64,000 nt of DNA from Trichaptum fuscoviolaceum (taxonomy: Eukaryota; Basidiomycota; Agaricomycetes; Hymenochaetales; Trichaptaceae), in the NCBI GenBank assembly GCA_910574455.1, contig CAJSYZ010000012.1, positions 2,473,317-2,537,316 on the forward strand. The letters run 5' to 3'. Each line of letters opens with the position of its first letter. The first letter of the stretch is position 1. The notes beneath the pieces are model-generated. The model was not told where the DNA came from. It saw only the letters and a list, made by a program, of their open reading frames with translations, and searched no databases. Of the stretch, positions 11,180 through 22,081 are shown one piece after another. The position numbers were made by a program, and so were the translations under genes.

Positions 11180-12503
11180 TCCACCTGCATCCCAAATATG
11201 CTATTGGATTATGTTTAGGATACCTTTAGTGAATGTTTGGCACTCTGTGCCTGACCCATAACCCTCCCGATAAATTAAAATTAACCATTCTTTCCGAAAA
11301 TTGCATGCCTTATATCAATTCAGAATGAGCTCCGATTGCCGTGAAACTTCGTACAGCATGAAAGGCATATATAGAGAGCTATTCAAACCTATTAGCACAC
11401 GTAGATACTGTGTGTATATGTATATGAGAGAGAAACAATAATTGCATGCACTCCGAAACGAGTTGGTGTGCTACTGCTATATATAGCCCCCGCGTAGCTA
11501 TTCTAAGCTCATATTATTGTTCTCCTCATCATTCTCTACCATTTCGGCTATCTATACGTGCCATTACATGCAGTAGAAGTGCTGTAGTAAAAATAACATT
11601 TAAATAAAAGAATAATCTGTAACAAAATGAAAAATGCGTATTTTGGCGCCGTGAAAGCCCGTTTCAGCTCGTCTAGTATGCACCATTGGATTCCCATCAA
11701 AATTTGCATTCCGGAGGTACACCAATGTGGTGCAATGAGCCCCATTTGCTATGTATTAAAAATAGAATATATTATGCTATTCTATACATGTTCCCAGCTA
11801 GTATTTCTATATATAGCCATTTAGTTCATCTTAGATATACTTCTCCTAATATATTATGATTTTAGTGCATTTTATTTGCTGCTGGTAGGCCCAGGGGAAG
11901 CCTGCATATATGCAGGGGCAAATGATTATAATTATCTATTTTATGATGATTTTTACCGCTTTTGGAAGGGCCCAGGAAGGCCTAGAGCACCCTGGTAGCC
12001 TAATATGGTCGCCCAAAAGCGTAGTTCCCACGCTAGGGCGAAGCGGCAGTGCCCAGGAATATTTTTCTGATTTTTTGGCTATTTTTGCGCTATTTTTAAA
12101 GGCCTGTAGGGGCTGCAAAGGCTAATTTGAATTTATTCCCACGACCCCCTAAAGCGGCAGCAGGCACCAAGTGACCTGGAACCTGCCAGACCTCAGGGTC
12201 CTGGACCCTGATGTGCCTCATATCTCAAAATGGATGGAAATTATGAAATTCTAAATTATTACAGCATACTGTCAATCAGCAGTGCCTGAGTACTATAATT
12301 AGCTCAAAAAAGCGGTGGGTATGCTCAATTATTAAATAGACATTTGTTATATTATAGTATAACTACAGCTGTATACTACCCTCTATAGGAGGGGGCAAAG
12401 TGAGCTTCAGAGGTGAGCACCGCTTCAAGCTCACTTTTGACTTTCACTCACTGCTGATGATCACCCATGTCGTATTTGACTTGAGTAATTGTTCATATAG
12501 TGA
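11180..12503 (-). repeat. Right arm of foldback element B2
   Basis: Inverse complement of 9766-11087, with a ~92-bp central spacer at 11088-11179. Confidence 0.92.
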
Positions 12504-12864
12504 ACATCACTCTGTAGTACAGCCAGTGAGCATTGCTCACACTTGAAGCTTCATTTTAGCTGGCAGGACTGGCTTCGGCTGTGTCTATTTGCCAGTCGAA
12601 AGGCTCGGATCCAAAAGCCTGCCGGCCAAGCGACTTTAGTGCTTCTCTGTCGACTCTTACAGGCCTGGAGGGCCTCATATTATGTAGATAGCAAAGATTT
12701 AGAACAAAAATCTGCATGTATTCGCTATCTGATTCTAATACAAGTGGAATTTCAAAAAAAAAAAGTGTGACCGGTACTCGGGTAGCCACCGGCAACTTAA
12801 GAACCCTGTGAAAATTTGCCACCACTAAGCTGAATAGTCAGGCACACTGTGACCCATTGGTCAC

Positions 12865-12950
12865 ATTGAGGTGACTGGACTCCTTATGATTGAGTCCTAC
12901 CAGTCGTTACATCAACATATCACTAGTAACGACTGGCTTGCGAGTCTAGT
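12865..12950 (+). repeat. 86-bp hairpin repeat, copy 1
   Basis: This nearly matches 18336-18421 in the same orientation. It contains an 11-bp stem, CCAGTCGTTAC...GTAACGACTGG. It may be a very short MITE-like element. The two copies bracket the block with the MFS remnants and the DUF6589 gene. Confidence 0.6.
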
Positions 12951-13009
12951 TGAACACTGTCATTTAAAAAATTCTCCTCTGACAACGACAACAGACGACG
13001 ACGACGGGG

Positions 13010-13380
13010 CTATGAAATCTCTAGACTCTCGCAATCTCATATTATGCTGCTTTTTCTCATCTTTGCCTCAGCAGAATTTACTTGCTCTCATTCAGTCAAA
13101 CGCCGTACTAGTCTCCGCTCTGTAGGTTGCGCAAAGTGCCATCATTGCCTTCGCGAAGCTCGTCATAACAGAGCTCGTAGCCGTGTTCTCACGCGTGCTG
13201 AGGTACCTTGTTGTGCTCTGCTTCTATCTCATTTGCTGCACCGTGTTTGCATCCGCGCACGTCGCCAGCATGATCATCATGGTGCTGTACGTGCTGGGAT
13301 ACACGGACCTGCAGCTTCCAACACAGTTCACCATTGTGGATTTGAGCAAATATCTCGTCAATCGTCTTCGGGCAGGTAGC
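13010..13380 (+). pseudogene. MFS siderophore-transporter remnant, plus-strand piece
   Basis: The plus strand from about 13128 reads AQSAIIAFAKLVITE, then LVVLCFYL and FASAH...VLYVLGYTDLQLPTQ. This aligns with exon 3 of the intact transporter (25036-25381: AQSVIIAVGKPVIAK, LIVLCFYV, ASAH, LYAVGYTGLQLLTQ). Upstream sequence shows a weaker match to exon 2 (FASAEF). The copy has lost the conserved loop residues and breaks off before the rest of the exon. It is inverted relative to the other pieces of the same remnant at 13500-14300. Confidence 0.75.
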
Positions 13381-13499
13381 TATGGTCAAGTGAGTCAGCA
13401 ATTGAATTAGCTGTTTTCGACATTCGATATGTTTGCGATTTTCATCATACAGTATTCGGGCTATTCCTTGAATCCTTCTTTCTTGCATCTATTTATAGA

Positions 13500-14300
13500 C
13501 GACGGGCACGAGCACGAAGGCGTAGAGCATAGCGGGCATACAGTAGGTCTCACACGCCGAGCAGAAGCAGAAGCAGCAGCGCCGAGCGAACCACGAACAT
13601 CGCAATCATCGAGACTACAGCCCAAGCAACGGAGCCGTGATGCGCCTCACAATCTTTCCCAATAGTCCTTTGCCGTCAGCTACAGCGGGCGGAGGATCAG
13701 CGCAACCCCTCCCGCCCCTGTCCCGCGACAAGCAGCACGACAGCACGAGCACGACACCAGGTCTAGCTAGCCCGCTCGCCCGCTGATTGCTTCTCAATGC
13801 TCCTTCACTGTCTCCGCGAGCGATAGGGGAAGCGGGAGCAGCGCCGCGGCACCGTCTCTACCGAGCAGTATGTGAGCCCAGAGTTCAAAGCAAAGTCTAA
13901 CGCACCTGCAAGTTGCTGTGTGCAGCAACTTCACTCTGCACCTACAGCGCGCCGCCTCGCCCCTTGTCCACTCGCGGCAGGTGGTCCAGTGTTGAACGTT
14001 GACAAGTCCCAGCCACGAGCCGCTCTAGCGGCGCCTCACGTCGACGAGTCCAAGCCCCTTCGCCGCTAAGGCCCAGAGCCCAGAACAGCGAGGTGATGAC
14101 TCGGCGGCGCCTTGAGAATCGCGAACAGAGCATCTCGTCCTGCAAAGGCGTTAGGTATCGAGAATCTGCGCGAGCTGCGATCCGTTAGATTGGGTGTAGA
14201 AGGAAAGGGTAGTGTGTATCTGAATACTCGAGCTTGTCAAACTCGGATGCGGGGAATGCGAGTAGGCGTATGGGCTTGAGGTGTCGAGGGAGAAACGAGG
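13500..14300 (-). pseudogene. MFS siderophore-transporter remnant, minus-strand pieces
   Basis: Reading minus, 14290-14220 resembles the end of exon 2 (AFPASEFDKL, versus AFAASEFDKH in the intact gene). 14140-13870 resembles exon 4 (FAIL...ITSLFWA and GLVDV by nucleotide identity). 13850-13790 and 13730-13640 both resemble the exon 4 end (LPLTLAETAKDHW), so this part is present twice. 13625-13545 resembles the start of exon 5 (SMIAM..V....LLL..GV). Stops and indels are frequent. The intact paralogue is about 10 kb to the right. Confidence 0.7.
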
Positions 14301-14324
14301 CCGAGTAAGTTAGCTGAGATGGAC

Positions 14325-14327
<3 letters not shown>

Positions 14328-14357
<30 letters not shown>
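14328..14357 (+). repeat. (GATA)n microsatellite
   Basis: About seven tandem copies of a 4-bp unit. No gene is seen between 14300 and 14470. Confidence 0.9.
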
Positions 14358-14359
<2 letters not shown>

Positions 14360-14474
14360 CTCGAGCTTGTGACCATCGATCTCCTTAGTCCGTCTCGTCT
14401 ATAAAGTAAACACACTTTATAAAGACGACCCTCAGGCCCTTTGCTGTTCCAACTGCACCCCCGAAGCCTTCCCT

Positions 14475-14981
14475 ATGGAAGATATCAAGCTCGAAAAAAA
14501 ACCCGGCTTGAAACGGGGTCGGCGCACTGCTGTGACCGATGAGTTCCGCGCATATGCAAAAGAGCGTCTGGTCGCATGGAGAGACCGCTTACTTGAACGA
14601 GAGCATCCTGGCTCCCACCTCACCACCGCCGAGTCACTCCTAGATGATGATATCATCGATAAACTTGCCTCACAGGGCAAGCGAGTCTCATCGGAGACTG
14701 ACCTGTTAGCGAGGGTCTGTTGGGCCGATGGCATGGTGTCTCTTGTAGACCCTTTCCCTACTCCAAGCGATCACTGTCGCGAGCTCTTCATTGAACTCCA
14801 GGATATCTACAAGAAATACGATGAAGATCAAATAGCACGGGAAGACACTGAAGATGAATTAAACAAAGACAAGGATAAGAGGGTTGGGGGAGCTAATGAC
14901 ATGGGAGGAAGCCAGGTCACACGCACCAACGCCGGTACGCAAGTCCGGCATGGAAATCTTGTTCTTAACCTTAATTTGTAG
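14475..14981 (+). CDS. Helicase-associated C-terminal-like ORF
   Basis: This is a 168-residue open frame. Its middle (FRAYAKERLVAWRDRLLE...LLDDDIIDKLASQGKRVSSETDL) resembles the domain at the C-terminus of RecQ-like helicases in mushroom genomes, by recollection of that pattern only. The tail is acidic and charged. It lies 1.9 kb from, and opposite in strand to, the helicase 5' fragment, so it is either a separate gene fragment or part of a rearranged copy. The first ATG is used; it may be a 3' exon of a longer gene. Nothing is seen between it and the next gene at 15151. Confidence 0.5.
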   Translation: MEDIKLEKKPGLKRGRRTAVTDEFRAYAKERLVAWRDRLLEREHPGSHLTTAESLLDDDIIDKLASQGKRVSSETDLLARVCWADGMVSLVDPFPTPSDHCRELFIELQDIYKKYDEDQIAREDTEDELNKDKDKRVGGANDMGGSQVTRTNAGTQVRHGNLVLNLNL

Positions 14982-15150
14982 ACCTTGTGCCTTCAATATA
15001 TTCTGACTTGATGGAAGCGTATTCTTGTATGAATTTTAGTAAAAATATATATCAATAAGTAAGTGCCTTCGTAGATAGAGTCAGACATTGTCTTCCGTGA
15101 ATGTCATTGGACGTGCGCACCAAGTAAGTATGTACTACAAAGCGACTGGT

Positions 15151-18149
15151 TTACGAGTCAACTCCAAGATCAAGGCTCCGTGCCAAATCGCGGACAGTGG
15201 CAATAGTCGATGCAAATTCTGGGTCTTCGCCTTCCAGGTCATCCTGAGTAATTTCCTCATCGGATTGGTCGGTGTCCTCTGGTTCTGGTTCTGGTTCTGG
15301 TTCTGATTCTGGTTCCCGCTCGCCTGCCGTTTGTGAAGGCGCCGGTCTTGCATTGTAGGAGGCCTTCCTTGTGTCTCGGAAGAAGGTCTTAAAGGCCTTT
15401 GCCGAGTTACTGTACCTGACGCCGTTGGTGAAGAAATCGCGCGCCTCAAGGGTATTGTCGCTAGTGCCTCGTCCAGGACAGAAGGATTGAATTGAATGCG
15501 TTAGCAAGTATTCCGTTAACCTATCTATATCCTTCTGAGTATGCGGAGAGGTGTGCGAGGTCCCGTTTCGCGGGACCTCATATTCTTCTCCAACTCGTGT
15601 AAGGACGCTACGGAGTGACCATAAGCATAGACTAACGACTCTAAGCCATTCGTCGTTTTTATTTACGCCCCGGGCCTGGTAGATCATCTAGAATAAATAT
15701 CAAACATGAGAGCAGTTCAACGAATGTTAATGAAGCAAAAAAACTCACTTTAACGTAGAAGTTCTCATGCTCCTGCAGAAGATCGAGTTCCTTGAAGTGT
15801 CCGGGTTTCCCAGACATATTTACCAGCCAGTTCATAAGATGTGCCTCCCTTTTTTTGTAAAACAGGAAGTTAGTTCTACGAACGTAAAAAAGGGGGTGTG
15901 GGTAAAAAAAAAAGTACCTCCGAACTGGGTCCATCTGCTTCAATGTCTGAAGAGTCTCGAACAACGCATCCGCGTATTTTGGCATCGAGCCAGTTCCCCT
16001 AAATTCTACCATCCAATATGCGAGGACATTAAGAACCCGTCCGATATCTCCTTCTCGTATGGCAGTCTTGAATTCCAGTAGAATGAGGGCATCCGAATTG
16101 AATAAAGTGACGTTTTCTAACACCTTATCACGCAATGTGTCAGGTTCTCTTCTCATTTTCGATACACGTTGTCTCGACGCAATTCGAGCGAAAACGCGTT
16201 CGGCGGTATTCTTGATGTCTTGAATATCGCTGACATCCTTCACCCAGTCTGAGAGCGAATCCTTGCTGCATTCCAAGCGCCAGCCATCAAGGACATTCGC
16301 CGGCAGGGCAAAGGTCAAAATGAGTTCCGTCAATGGCTGGAAAGCTGCAAGTTTCGATCCTTTCCAGCCACAGACCATTGGCTTCCGACAGAGAAATTCG
16401 TTCACCTTCCAAAGGGACCATAATGCTTGTCCGTTTGGCTTCCCCCAGTACTCATTTCCGACCATACGAGTCCCAGCCATTTTGACATGAAAAAGACCGA
16501 TTAATTTGTCAACCCACTTGCTTAGGTTATCGACAAAATCTTTGTCGCACCTGCGCGCAGCGCATGCCTTTAGAATTTAATACAGTAAGCTAATATTCAA
16601 TGAAGTGATATCAAACAAATAACTTACCTTATCTATTAGAGAAAATGTCAAGAGATCCCCGGAACAAATTATTATACCATGTCTTTGTAGATCTTCCGCT
16701 CGCATTCGCAATATTGAGCGAATGATTGTTTCAATAATCTTGAGGGTGCCGTCTATGGAAGACTCGTCGATAGTAAGATAGGGAAGGGAGTGGTGGACGG
16801 TTTTATGTACAGGTATAGGCTGCACAACCGGGGGTTTCGGACGCTCGGGAAAGCGAGTCTTCAAAGATGGATTATACTGAAATAATATGTCGATTATATG
16901 AATTAGCATTGAGGCTTGAAGCTGTTGTTCTTGTTGCAGAGAAGGACGCAGGTCTCGTGTATTAAAAGGGAAAGTAGGATGGCGATATATGCGAGGTGCT
17001 AGCATATTTGATTTGAGGTCGCCTAGACGAATGTTGACGAGTTCAATGAGTGAAGAGGTTGTCCCGGATAGAAATCGTGATTTATTGTCCTCGCGCTGTT
17101 CAGCGACATCGTGTCTCAGACACAGATTGTCCCAGTTGAGGAGAAACGGCGTATTCTTGGCGAGAGCTTGAATATGTTGAAGACGCTCTATTGAGAGGTC
17201 CTTGAGTTTCTTGACAGCCGTATCATAGCACACGGATAGTCCTGCGTGATGCAAGACATTGAAAAGTGCTCTCGAAGCACCGTTTGCTAAGAGCCAGAAG
17301 CTCACGACGACTTGAAAGGCATTTGCACGCTCACTACGCGCTTGCGCGATCATACAAATGACTGTCGTATATACCTACAAATTATATGAGCCGGATACCA
17401 TTTCTCAAGACCAAAAAAACACGCACCAGATCCCGGTTTCTTCTCTGTGATTCCCCATCTCCTTTTGACCGATGTCCGGTGAAACGAAGGCACTTCCACA
17501 GTAAAGGACAGTGTGCTTCCGTTTGCTTCATAATTCCAGACATCGAGAAATTGGAGAGCAGATTGCTGAGGCCTTCGGACGGCATCATCTCCGGTACGAG
17601 TCTCTGTCCTTCCGTCTCTGCCTCACGTTCTACCCATCCCTCTACCCATCCTCGAATCACATCCGGACACCTATTCTCCATCCCATCCAACAGCTTGCCA
17701 CCATGTCGTCTCAAGGTCCGCGAGACATACGCCGACATTTGCTGCTCGGATGTCGTTAGGAGCGCATCCAGGAAGCCGTGGAGGGTCCAATTGCTGCACT
17801 GGAGGTAGTCATGTATATGATTAATGACTTCGACGGCATCAGGCTTGCGGGCGCGGGTCTGAGGCTGCGGAACTCGTTCATTGTGCGTTCGGACGCTCGG
17901 GTACGGAGAAGCTGAAATCTCAAATGGATCGTAATGTGATGCGCTCGCTTTCGAAGGAGTCTCGGATTGTGACAATGCGCTCGAGCTGCTTGGAGTCGCG
18001 CAAGCTTCGGGGTCGACTTTGAAGCGTTTATTTCGACTATAATTTCGCTTTGGTGACTTAGTTACTTGTCCTACTATGAAAGGAGTGAATGTTATTATAT
18101 TTTGATTACGCTCCCCTAATGGGCGCTTCAGCGGTGTAGAATTCTGCAT
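15151..18149 (-). CDS. DUF6589-type protein, five exons, intact
   Basis: Predicted exons are 17427-18149, 16628-17374, 15918-16567, 15749-15848 and 15151-15687. They join in frame into 918 residues with GT-AG introns of about 50-70 nt. The N-terminal ~130 residues are Ser/Pro-rich and poorly ordered. The core shows the DUF6589 pattern: a TIDESSIDGT segment, CSGDLLTFSLIDK, FHVKMAGTRMV, a DKVLENVTLFNSDAL segment and HENFYVKMIYQARG. The C-terminus is acidic with an E-P repeat run. Function is unknown. Members are multicopy in Agaricomycetes, and the GDxLT and FHxxM motifs could hint at a nuclease-like fold, which is speculation. No frameshift or premature stop is needed to read it, unusual in this repeat-filled setting. 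Confidence 0.82.
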
Positions 18150-18424
18150 AAATTAACTACGACATAAATACGACGTCGTGGTACGGTGTAGTAGGAAAAG
18201 AGGCGCGTAGACGCGCGCGTCGATCCTATGACCGGCGCAAATCGCGTGGGACTTTCACTCTTATTTTGTCTCCCTCCCACTCTTTCGGTCAATCAGTAGG
18301 GTCCTTCCCTTTATATTCAATTCCAAATCGGTCAAATTGAGGTGACTCAGCCACTTATGATTGAGTCCTACCAGTCGTTACATCAACATATCACTAGTAA
18401 CGACTGGCTTGCGAGTCTAGTGTT
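18150..18424. other. Intergenic stretch upstream of the DUF6589 gene
   Basis: Likely promoter of the DUF6589 gene. It contains the second 86-bp hairpin repeat and ends at the boundary of the inverted duplication. No gene seen. Confidence 0.5.
18336..18421 (+). repeat. 86-bp hairpin repeat, copy 2
   Basis: Same orientation and length as 12865-12950, ending 3 bp before the left arm of the inverted duplication. Confidence 0.6.
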
Positions 18425-19025
18425 CAACCAGTCCCACAATTGAAGCGCCACTCGAATCGCGTCTTCGCCTCCCCTAATGTGGACACGCCGTGACGCCACT
18501 GGCAAGAGCGTGTTCACATGTCGGGAAAAACATTGCTCAGTTAGACCATCAATTCAGCCATTTTATTTCGCAGATGACTCACAATCAATCAGTAACAATT
18601 ATGTACAGTGAATGAATAGAAATACAGCTTTCCACAGAGAGGTGAAGAATTACAAATAAGGATGACGAGAACGAAGAATTGCAGTGGTGATATGTACATA
18701 CAGTGAGAAGATAATACAAGCGTTAGGAATAAGAATAGCTTGTTTGCGGTGAAGATACAATGTTGAGAAAACCAAAAGAAAGTCATAAGTGGAAAAGTAA
18801 TAGTGCGCCACCTGTGGACTGACAAGAAGACACGATGCCAGAAATTATACATATAAACAGAATAAACAGAATCAAACGTTTCATGAAAGATAGGTGAATG
18901 AACAGATTGTGGGTGAAAGGGAAGGATAGATCACAAGACATAAGTTCAATAGAGTTGGGATAAGGGGGGAAGATAGATGGAAGTGAAAGGGGAACGACAT
19001 GAAGTTACCCAGCGCGATGGACCAA

Positions 19026-20514
19026 TCACTTTCTCGTCCTCTTCTTACTAGCACCAGAGTGAGCCATCTGGACTGGAGGGCCGCCACATGTGTGTAGATT
19101 ACGACGCCACGATCGTGAGTAATACTTCAAGCAAACGGGGCATTGTACTTTCGATGGGAGGTGTACCTCGAAGACATGCCTTGCATAGGTTTGAAAGTTG
19201 AACGAACCCTTACAGCCCTTGCACGGTTTCTTTCCCTTCAGGACCGGGAAAGGACACTTAGCCTTAGACGGCGGGAAATTCTCATCGTCCTTATGAATGT
19301 CTTTGAAGTGTGCGTGTATCATATACTGATTTGTGAGGAGTACTCCACAAACTTTCTCTCCGACCATAAATGGGCACGGGAGTGAGCTAGGAGACGAAGA
19401 CGCCGACTCGTCTAGGGCTTGAGGAATGGTGCTTGGTCCTTCATGACTATGCGACGATGTAGCGACGGTATTAGCCGAGTTGAAGCCTGTCTCGCTCGGA
19501 TGTTCCTGGGCATAGAGCGGGACGGGAGAAGAAAGCGATGAGCCGCTGGGAAGGACAGGCAAGTGTAACGGCTCCGTCGACTGAGGCAAAATGATGGATG
19601 GATCTTCAATGCGTCTGCGAGTTCGCCGAGTAGACTTGTTGGCGCGGGTTTCGTCGACATTCCTGCTTCTTTTCCTCGCAGCACAATCACTTGGTCCCGC
19701 GACAGGCATCATGGATGGGGGAGGCACGCCCATCAAGTTCGTTGCGGGGGAAGTGAGCAATGAAGGATCTATATTTGCGCTCGGGAGCCTTGAATCGGAA
19801 AAGCCCTGGGGTTGTGAATGCGAGGCGTGTTCCTGCAGGAATGGATTTGGCCTGATGGGTGTAGGTGGGAACAATGATGACTCCGCGGTGTGAGCATGAG
19901 GCCCAGCTGGAAAGTAGCTACCGGTGGGCAGCTGGGGCGGCTGAAGAGGCAGGGTGTGCTGCGGTAGCGATTGCGAACTCGACCCAGGCTCCGCTGAGTT
20001 CTGTAATGGGCTCCGTACATGGAACGTAAATGGGTATGGCAGTTCTTGCGGGTTGACAGTGTCGAAGGAACCGAGCCGTGGCTCGTGAATAACACTCCCC
20101 TGGTACGACGGACTGAATAAAGCAGGATCGCTTTGGAACGCAACATCCGAGTCGGATGACGGAGAAACAGAGGCCAAGATTTCGAACAAACCACACGTCA
20201 ACTCTCCGGGTTGGATGTAGAAGGCAGTTGAACTCACCTGACATATTGCATTGGATTGAGCCCCCTATTAAAGGCACCTGCATCCGACCTATCGAAACCC
20301 CACGAGCCCAGCTGGGGCACGAATCCTGTGTTGAAATCGCGCCTAGGGTCGAGAGTCCCCGAGCTATAACCAGCTGCATGCACGTTTGCGAGATTGCCGT
20401 TGAGTCCGAGTCTGCGGATTGATGAATATCTGGTTAGAGACTAGTATCATAAGACTGTAATGATGAGATCGCGTACTCGGCGCTGGGTCCTTGATGCCAA
20501 ATCAAGGTCCTCAT
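19026..20514 (-). CDS. C2H2-type zinc-finger protein, left copy
   Basis: Proposed exons are 20477-20514 (ATG), 20238-20411 and 19026 to about 20130, giving about 438 residues. The last acceptor is uncertain; the frame is open up to 20237. The N-terminal two thirds are Ser/Pro-rich. The C-terminus has three Cys/His clusters: CPFMVGEKVC..HAHFKDIH, CPFPV...PCKGCKG..RHVFEVH and CPVCLKYYSRSWRRNLHTC. These look like irregular C2H2 fingers, so a DNA-binding regulator is plausible but not shown. The stop follows a basic SKKRTRK tail. A nearly identical copy lies inverted at 31617-33105. No stop or frameshift separates the copies, so both may be expressed. Confidence 0.7.
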
Positions 20515-20872
20515 TTTTGTTTCTGTGAGGATTCAGATTTGTATGATGAAGAGAAATACAGAGATGTTGGTGCTTGAAAGTTGTACGTTCGTCGAAGAAT
20601 GGTAGGTTTGAAAGCGGGACTATTTGCAGGCGGGAGGGGATAGGAGTAAGAAGGAGGAAGTCAAACTGCAGCGGTTTGAAGTTGAAAAGTAAAGCACGGT
20701 GTGGTTATGTGCGGTTGTTTGCATCGGGGTATGTGGACTGCGTCACGTTACTCGCGTCCTTTGTATCTTCTCGTACGCGTGCCCAAACTTGGTCAACAAT
20801 GCCGCGGCGCTTCCTGACTTTCTCTAAGACGAGATCGCAATTCTCTAGAAGGTCTGATCTGTTAGACACCTA

Positions 20873-21157
20873 ATGGTTTCCGTCGCAAGAAGATCTCACC
20901 CGTCGGTAATAGCTATCGGGATGGACGAAGCCAGCTTGACTTTCGTGATTCAATGTGCAGAGAGCACATTCAAGCAGCAGTGCGGTCTGCCTGCCCTGTC
21001 AGCGACTCCATGGACTGATTGGCGGACATTGACATACATTGTCGTCTTCACGGAAGCAGGATACCCGGCATATCTTAGAAGGTCCTATGGTGAGTCTATG
21101 GTGAAGCTGAGGAAGGCCACACACTCACAAACGCTCTTACACGCCTCAGGTCTTTGA
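20873..21157 (+). CDS. Small hypothetical ORF in left arm
   Basis: A 94-residue frame conserved in the right arm (30967-31251, minus) with only a few substitutions. It is divergent from the zinc-finger gene and ends near a GTGAGT donor-like site. No family recognised. It could be coding, or simply conserved because the duplication is recent. Confidence 0.25.
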   Translation: MVSVARRSHPSVIAIGMDEASLTFVIQCAESTFKQQCGLPALSATPWTDWRTLTYIVVFTEAGYPAYLRRSYGESMVKLRKATHSQTLLHASGL

Positions 21158-21799
21158 CCGTACATATGTAGGTCCAAGCATATCGGTGACTGCACCACGG
21201 AGGACCAAGCGTTCTTTGGTAGCTACCTTCCGCTGCCCTTTCATTGGCATGCATTGGATGCGTAGATAGGCATTCGAGGCTACCAGGTCCCTATGTGCTG
21301 CTTCCGAGGCTGAGCTGGAAATGGCGCCGAACTCTACCTATTTCTAACACCCGCTTTGGCTTTCGCTGGCGAAACGTGGCTCCCAGTAGCGCTTAGGATC
21401 AGAACAACGTGCGCTGCTCTCATTGAATCCACCCCTTTGTAAACCCAAGCTAACGCAGACAATTCTGTCCCCTTGAGGTTGACCGTTGTCGTCCTCGGCG
21501 CGTCGCGTCACCAGCCCCATTCAGGCACCCTACCGACGAGTACGAGTTGGACATGTCTGAGCCATAAGTAAGAAGGAAGTACCGAGGTACGGCAAGTGGA
21601 CCGCATAATCGGCATGATTGAAGAACTGTAATGAGCTCTCGCATGTTGGGTCGGTCATTGGCCTAATGAGGCAGAAGAAATCAAGGTACGGGGCGACGCA
21701 CATTGACATTTTCCGACAACTCGCATTCCACCCGCTGATGTCCTTCTCTGAACTTTATAGACATCCTAGGACGTTTCCAACGCCCACATGGATGCGCTA

Positions 21800-22081
21800 A
21801 AAGGCAGATCGGGCGATTATTGATACTGAGACGAACGATATACCTCCTTTTGACATACGGTCAAAGCTGATGATAAAGCAGGTGGGCGCGGTGGGCACGG
21901 GATAAGTGCTCTTTGATATCCACCTTGTCATGGACTCCATTGAGCGAGAGAACAGATGGTTAATTCTGCATTTACCGCCTCTTTGGTATGTTGCGTTCGA
22001 GGATGACTGGCTGTGCATTCCTTGGAGATGGCTCTGCGATTGGGACGAGCGCTATCTCCCTGTCGCCTCCCGCTTTGGCTA
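21800..22081 (+). pseudogene. Hypothetical coding-like segment, left arm (one internal stop)
   Basis: The translation reads TNDIPPFDIRSKLMIKQ, then a stop at about 21902, then WLILHLPPLWYV and DDWLCIPWRW. The right-arm copy (30132-30410, minus) is open through the same region. No family recognised. It may be an exon of a gene lost in this arm. Confidence 0.35.

Larger units (their letters stand above)
9743..12571. mobile_element. Foldback hAT-like element, copy B2 (2.83 kb), inserted in helicase gene
   Basis: It is bounded by a perfect 8-bp duplication GCTTCGGC (9735-9742 and 12572-12579). Its imperfect ~25-bp terminal repeats begin ACTGCTACCAGC (left) and CAGTCCTGCCAGC (right end, complement), the same asymmetric pair as in copy B1. 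The length, 2829 bp, is within 3 bp of B1. The interior core (from GCATACCCACCGC) is homologous to B1, while the outermost ~150 bp differ. It disrupts the helicase between the Q motif and Walker A. Confidence 0.87.
9170..12678 (-). pseudogene. RecQ-like DEAD/DEAH helicase, 5' fragment split by foldback element B2
   Basis: Reading minus, 12678-12572 gives an ATG followed by a Q-motif-like segment (FGSEPFDWQIDTAEA). After the inserted element, 9742-9520 gives the Walker A motif (VGTGNGKT). A GTGAGT...AATAG intron (about 9450-9518) is followed by 9449-9170 with the DEAH box (IIIDEAHCIADWGSSFR) and the SAT motif (VASATLP). Removing the element and one duplication restores a continuous DTAEAILKGRDVV reading. 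The 3' half is cut by the G1 LTR. The motif order matches the first RecA-like domain of RecQ-type helicases, often multicopy and sometimes subtelomeric in fungi. A C-terminal-like piece lies at 14475-14981 on the opposite strand. Confidence 0.8.
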
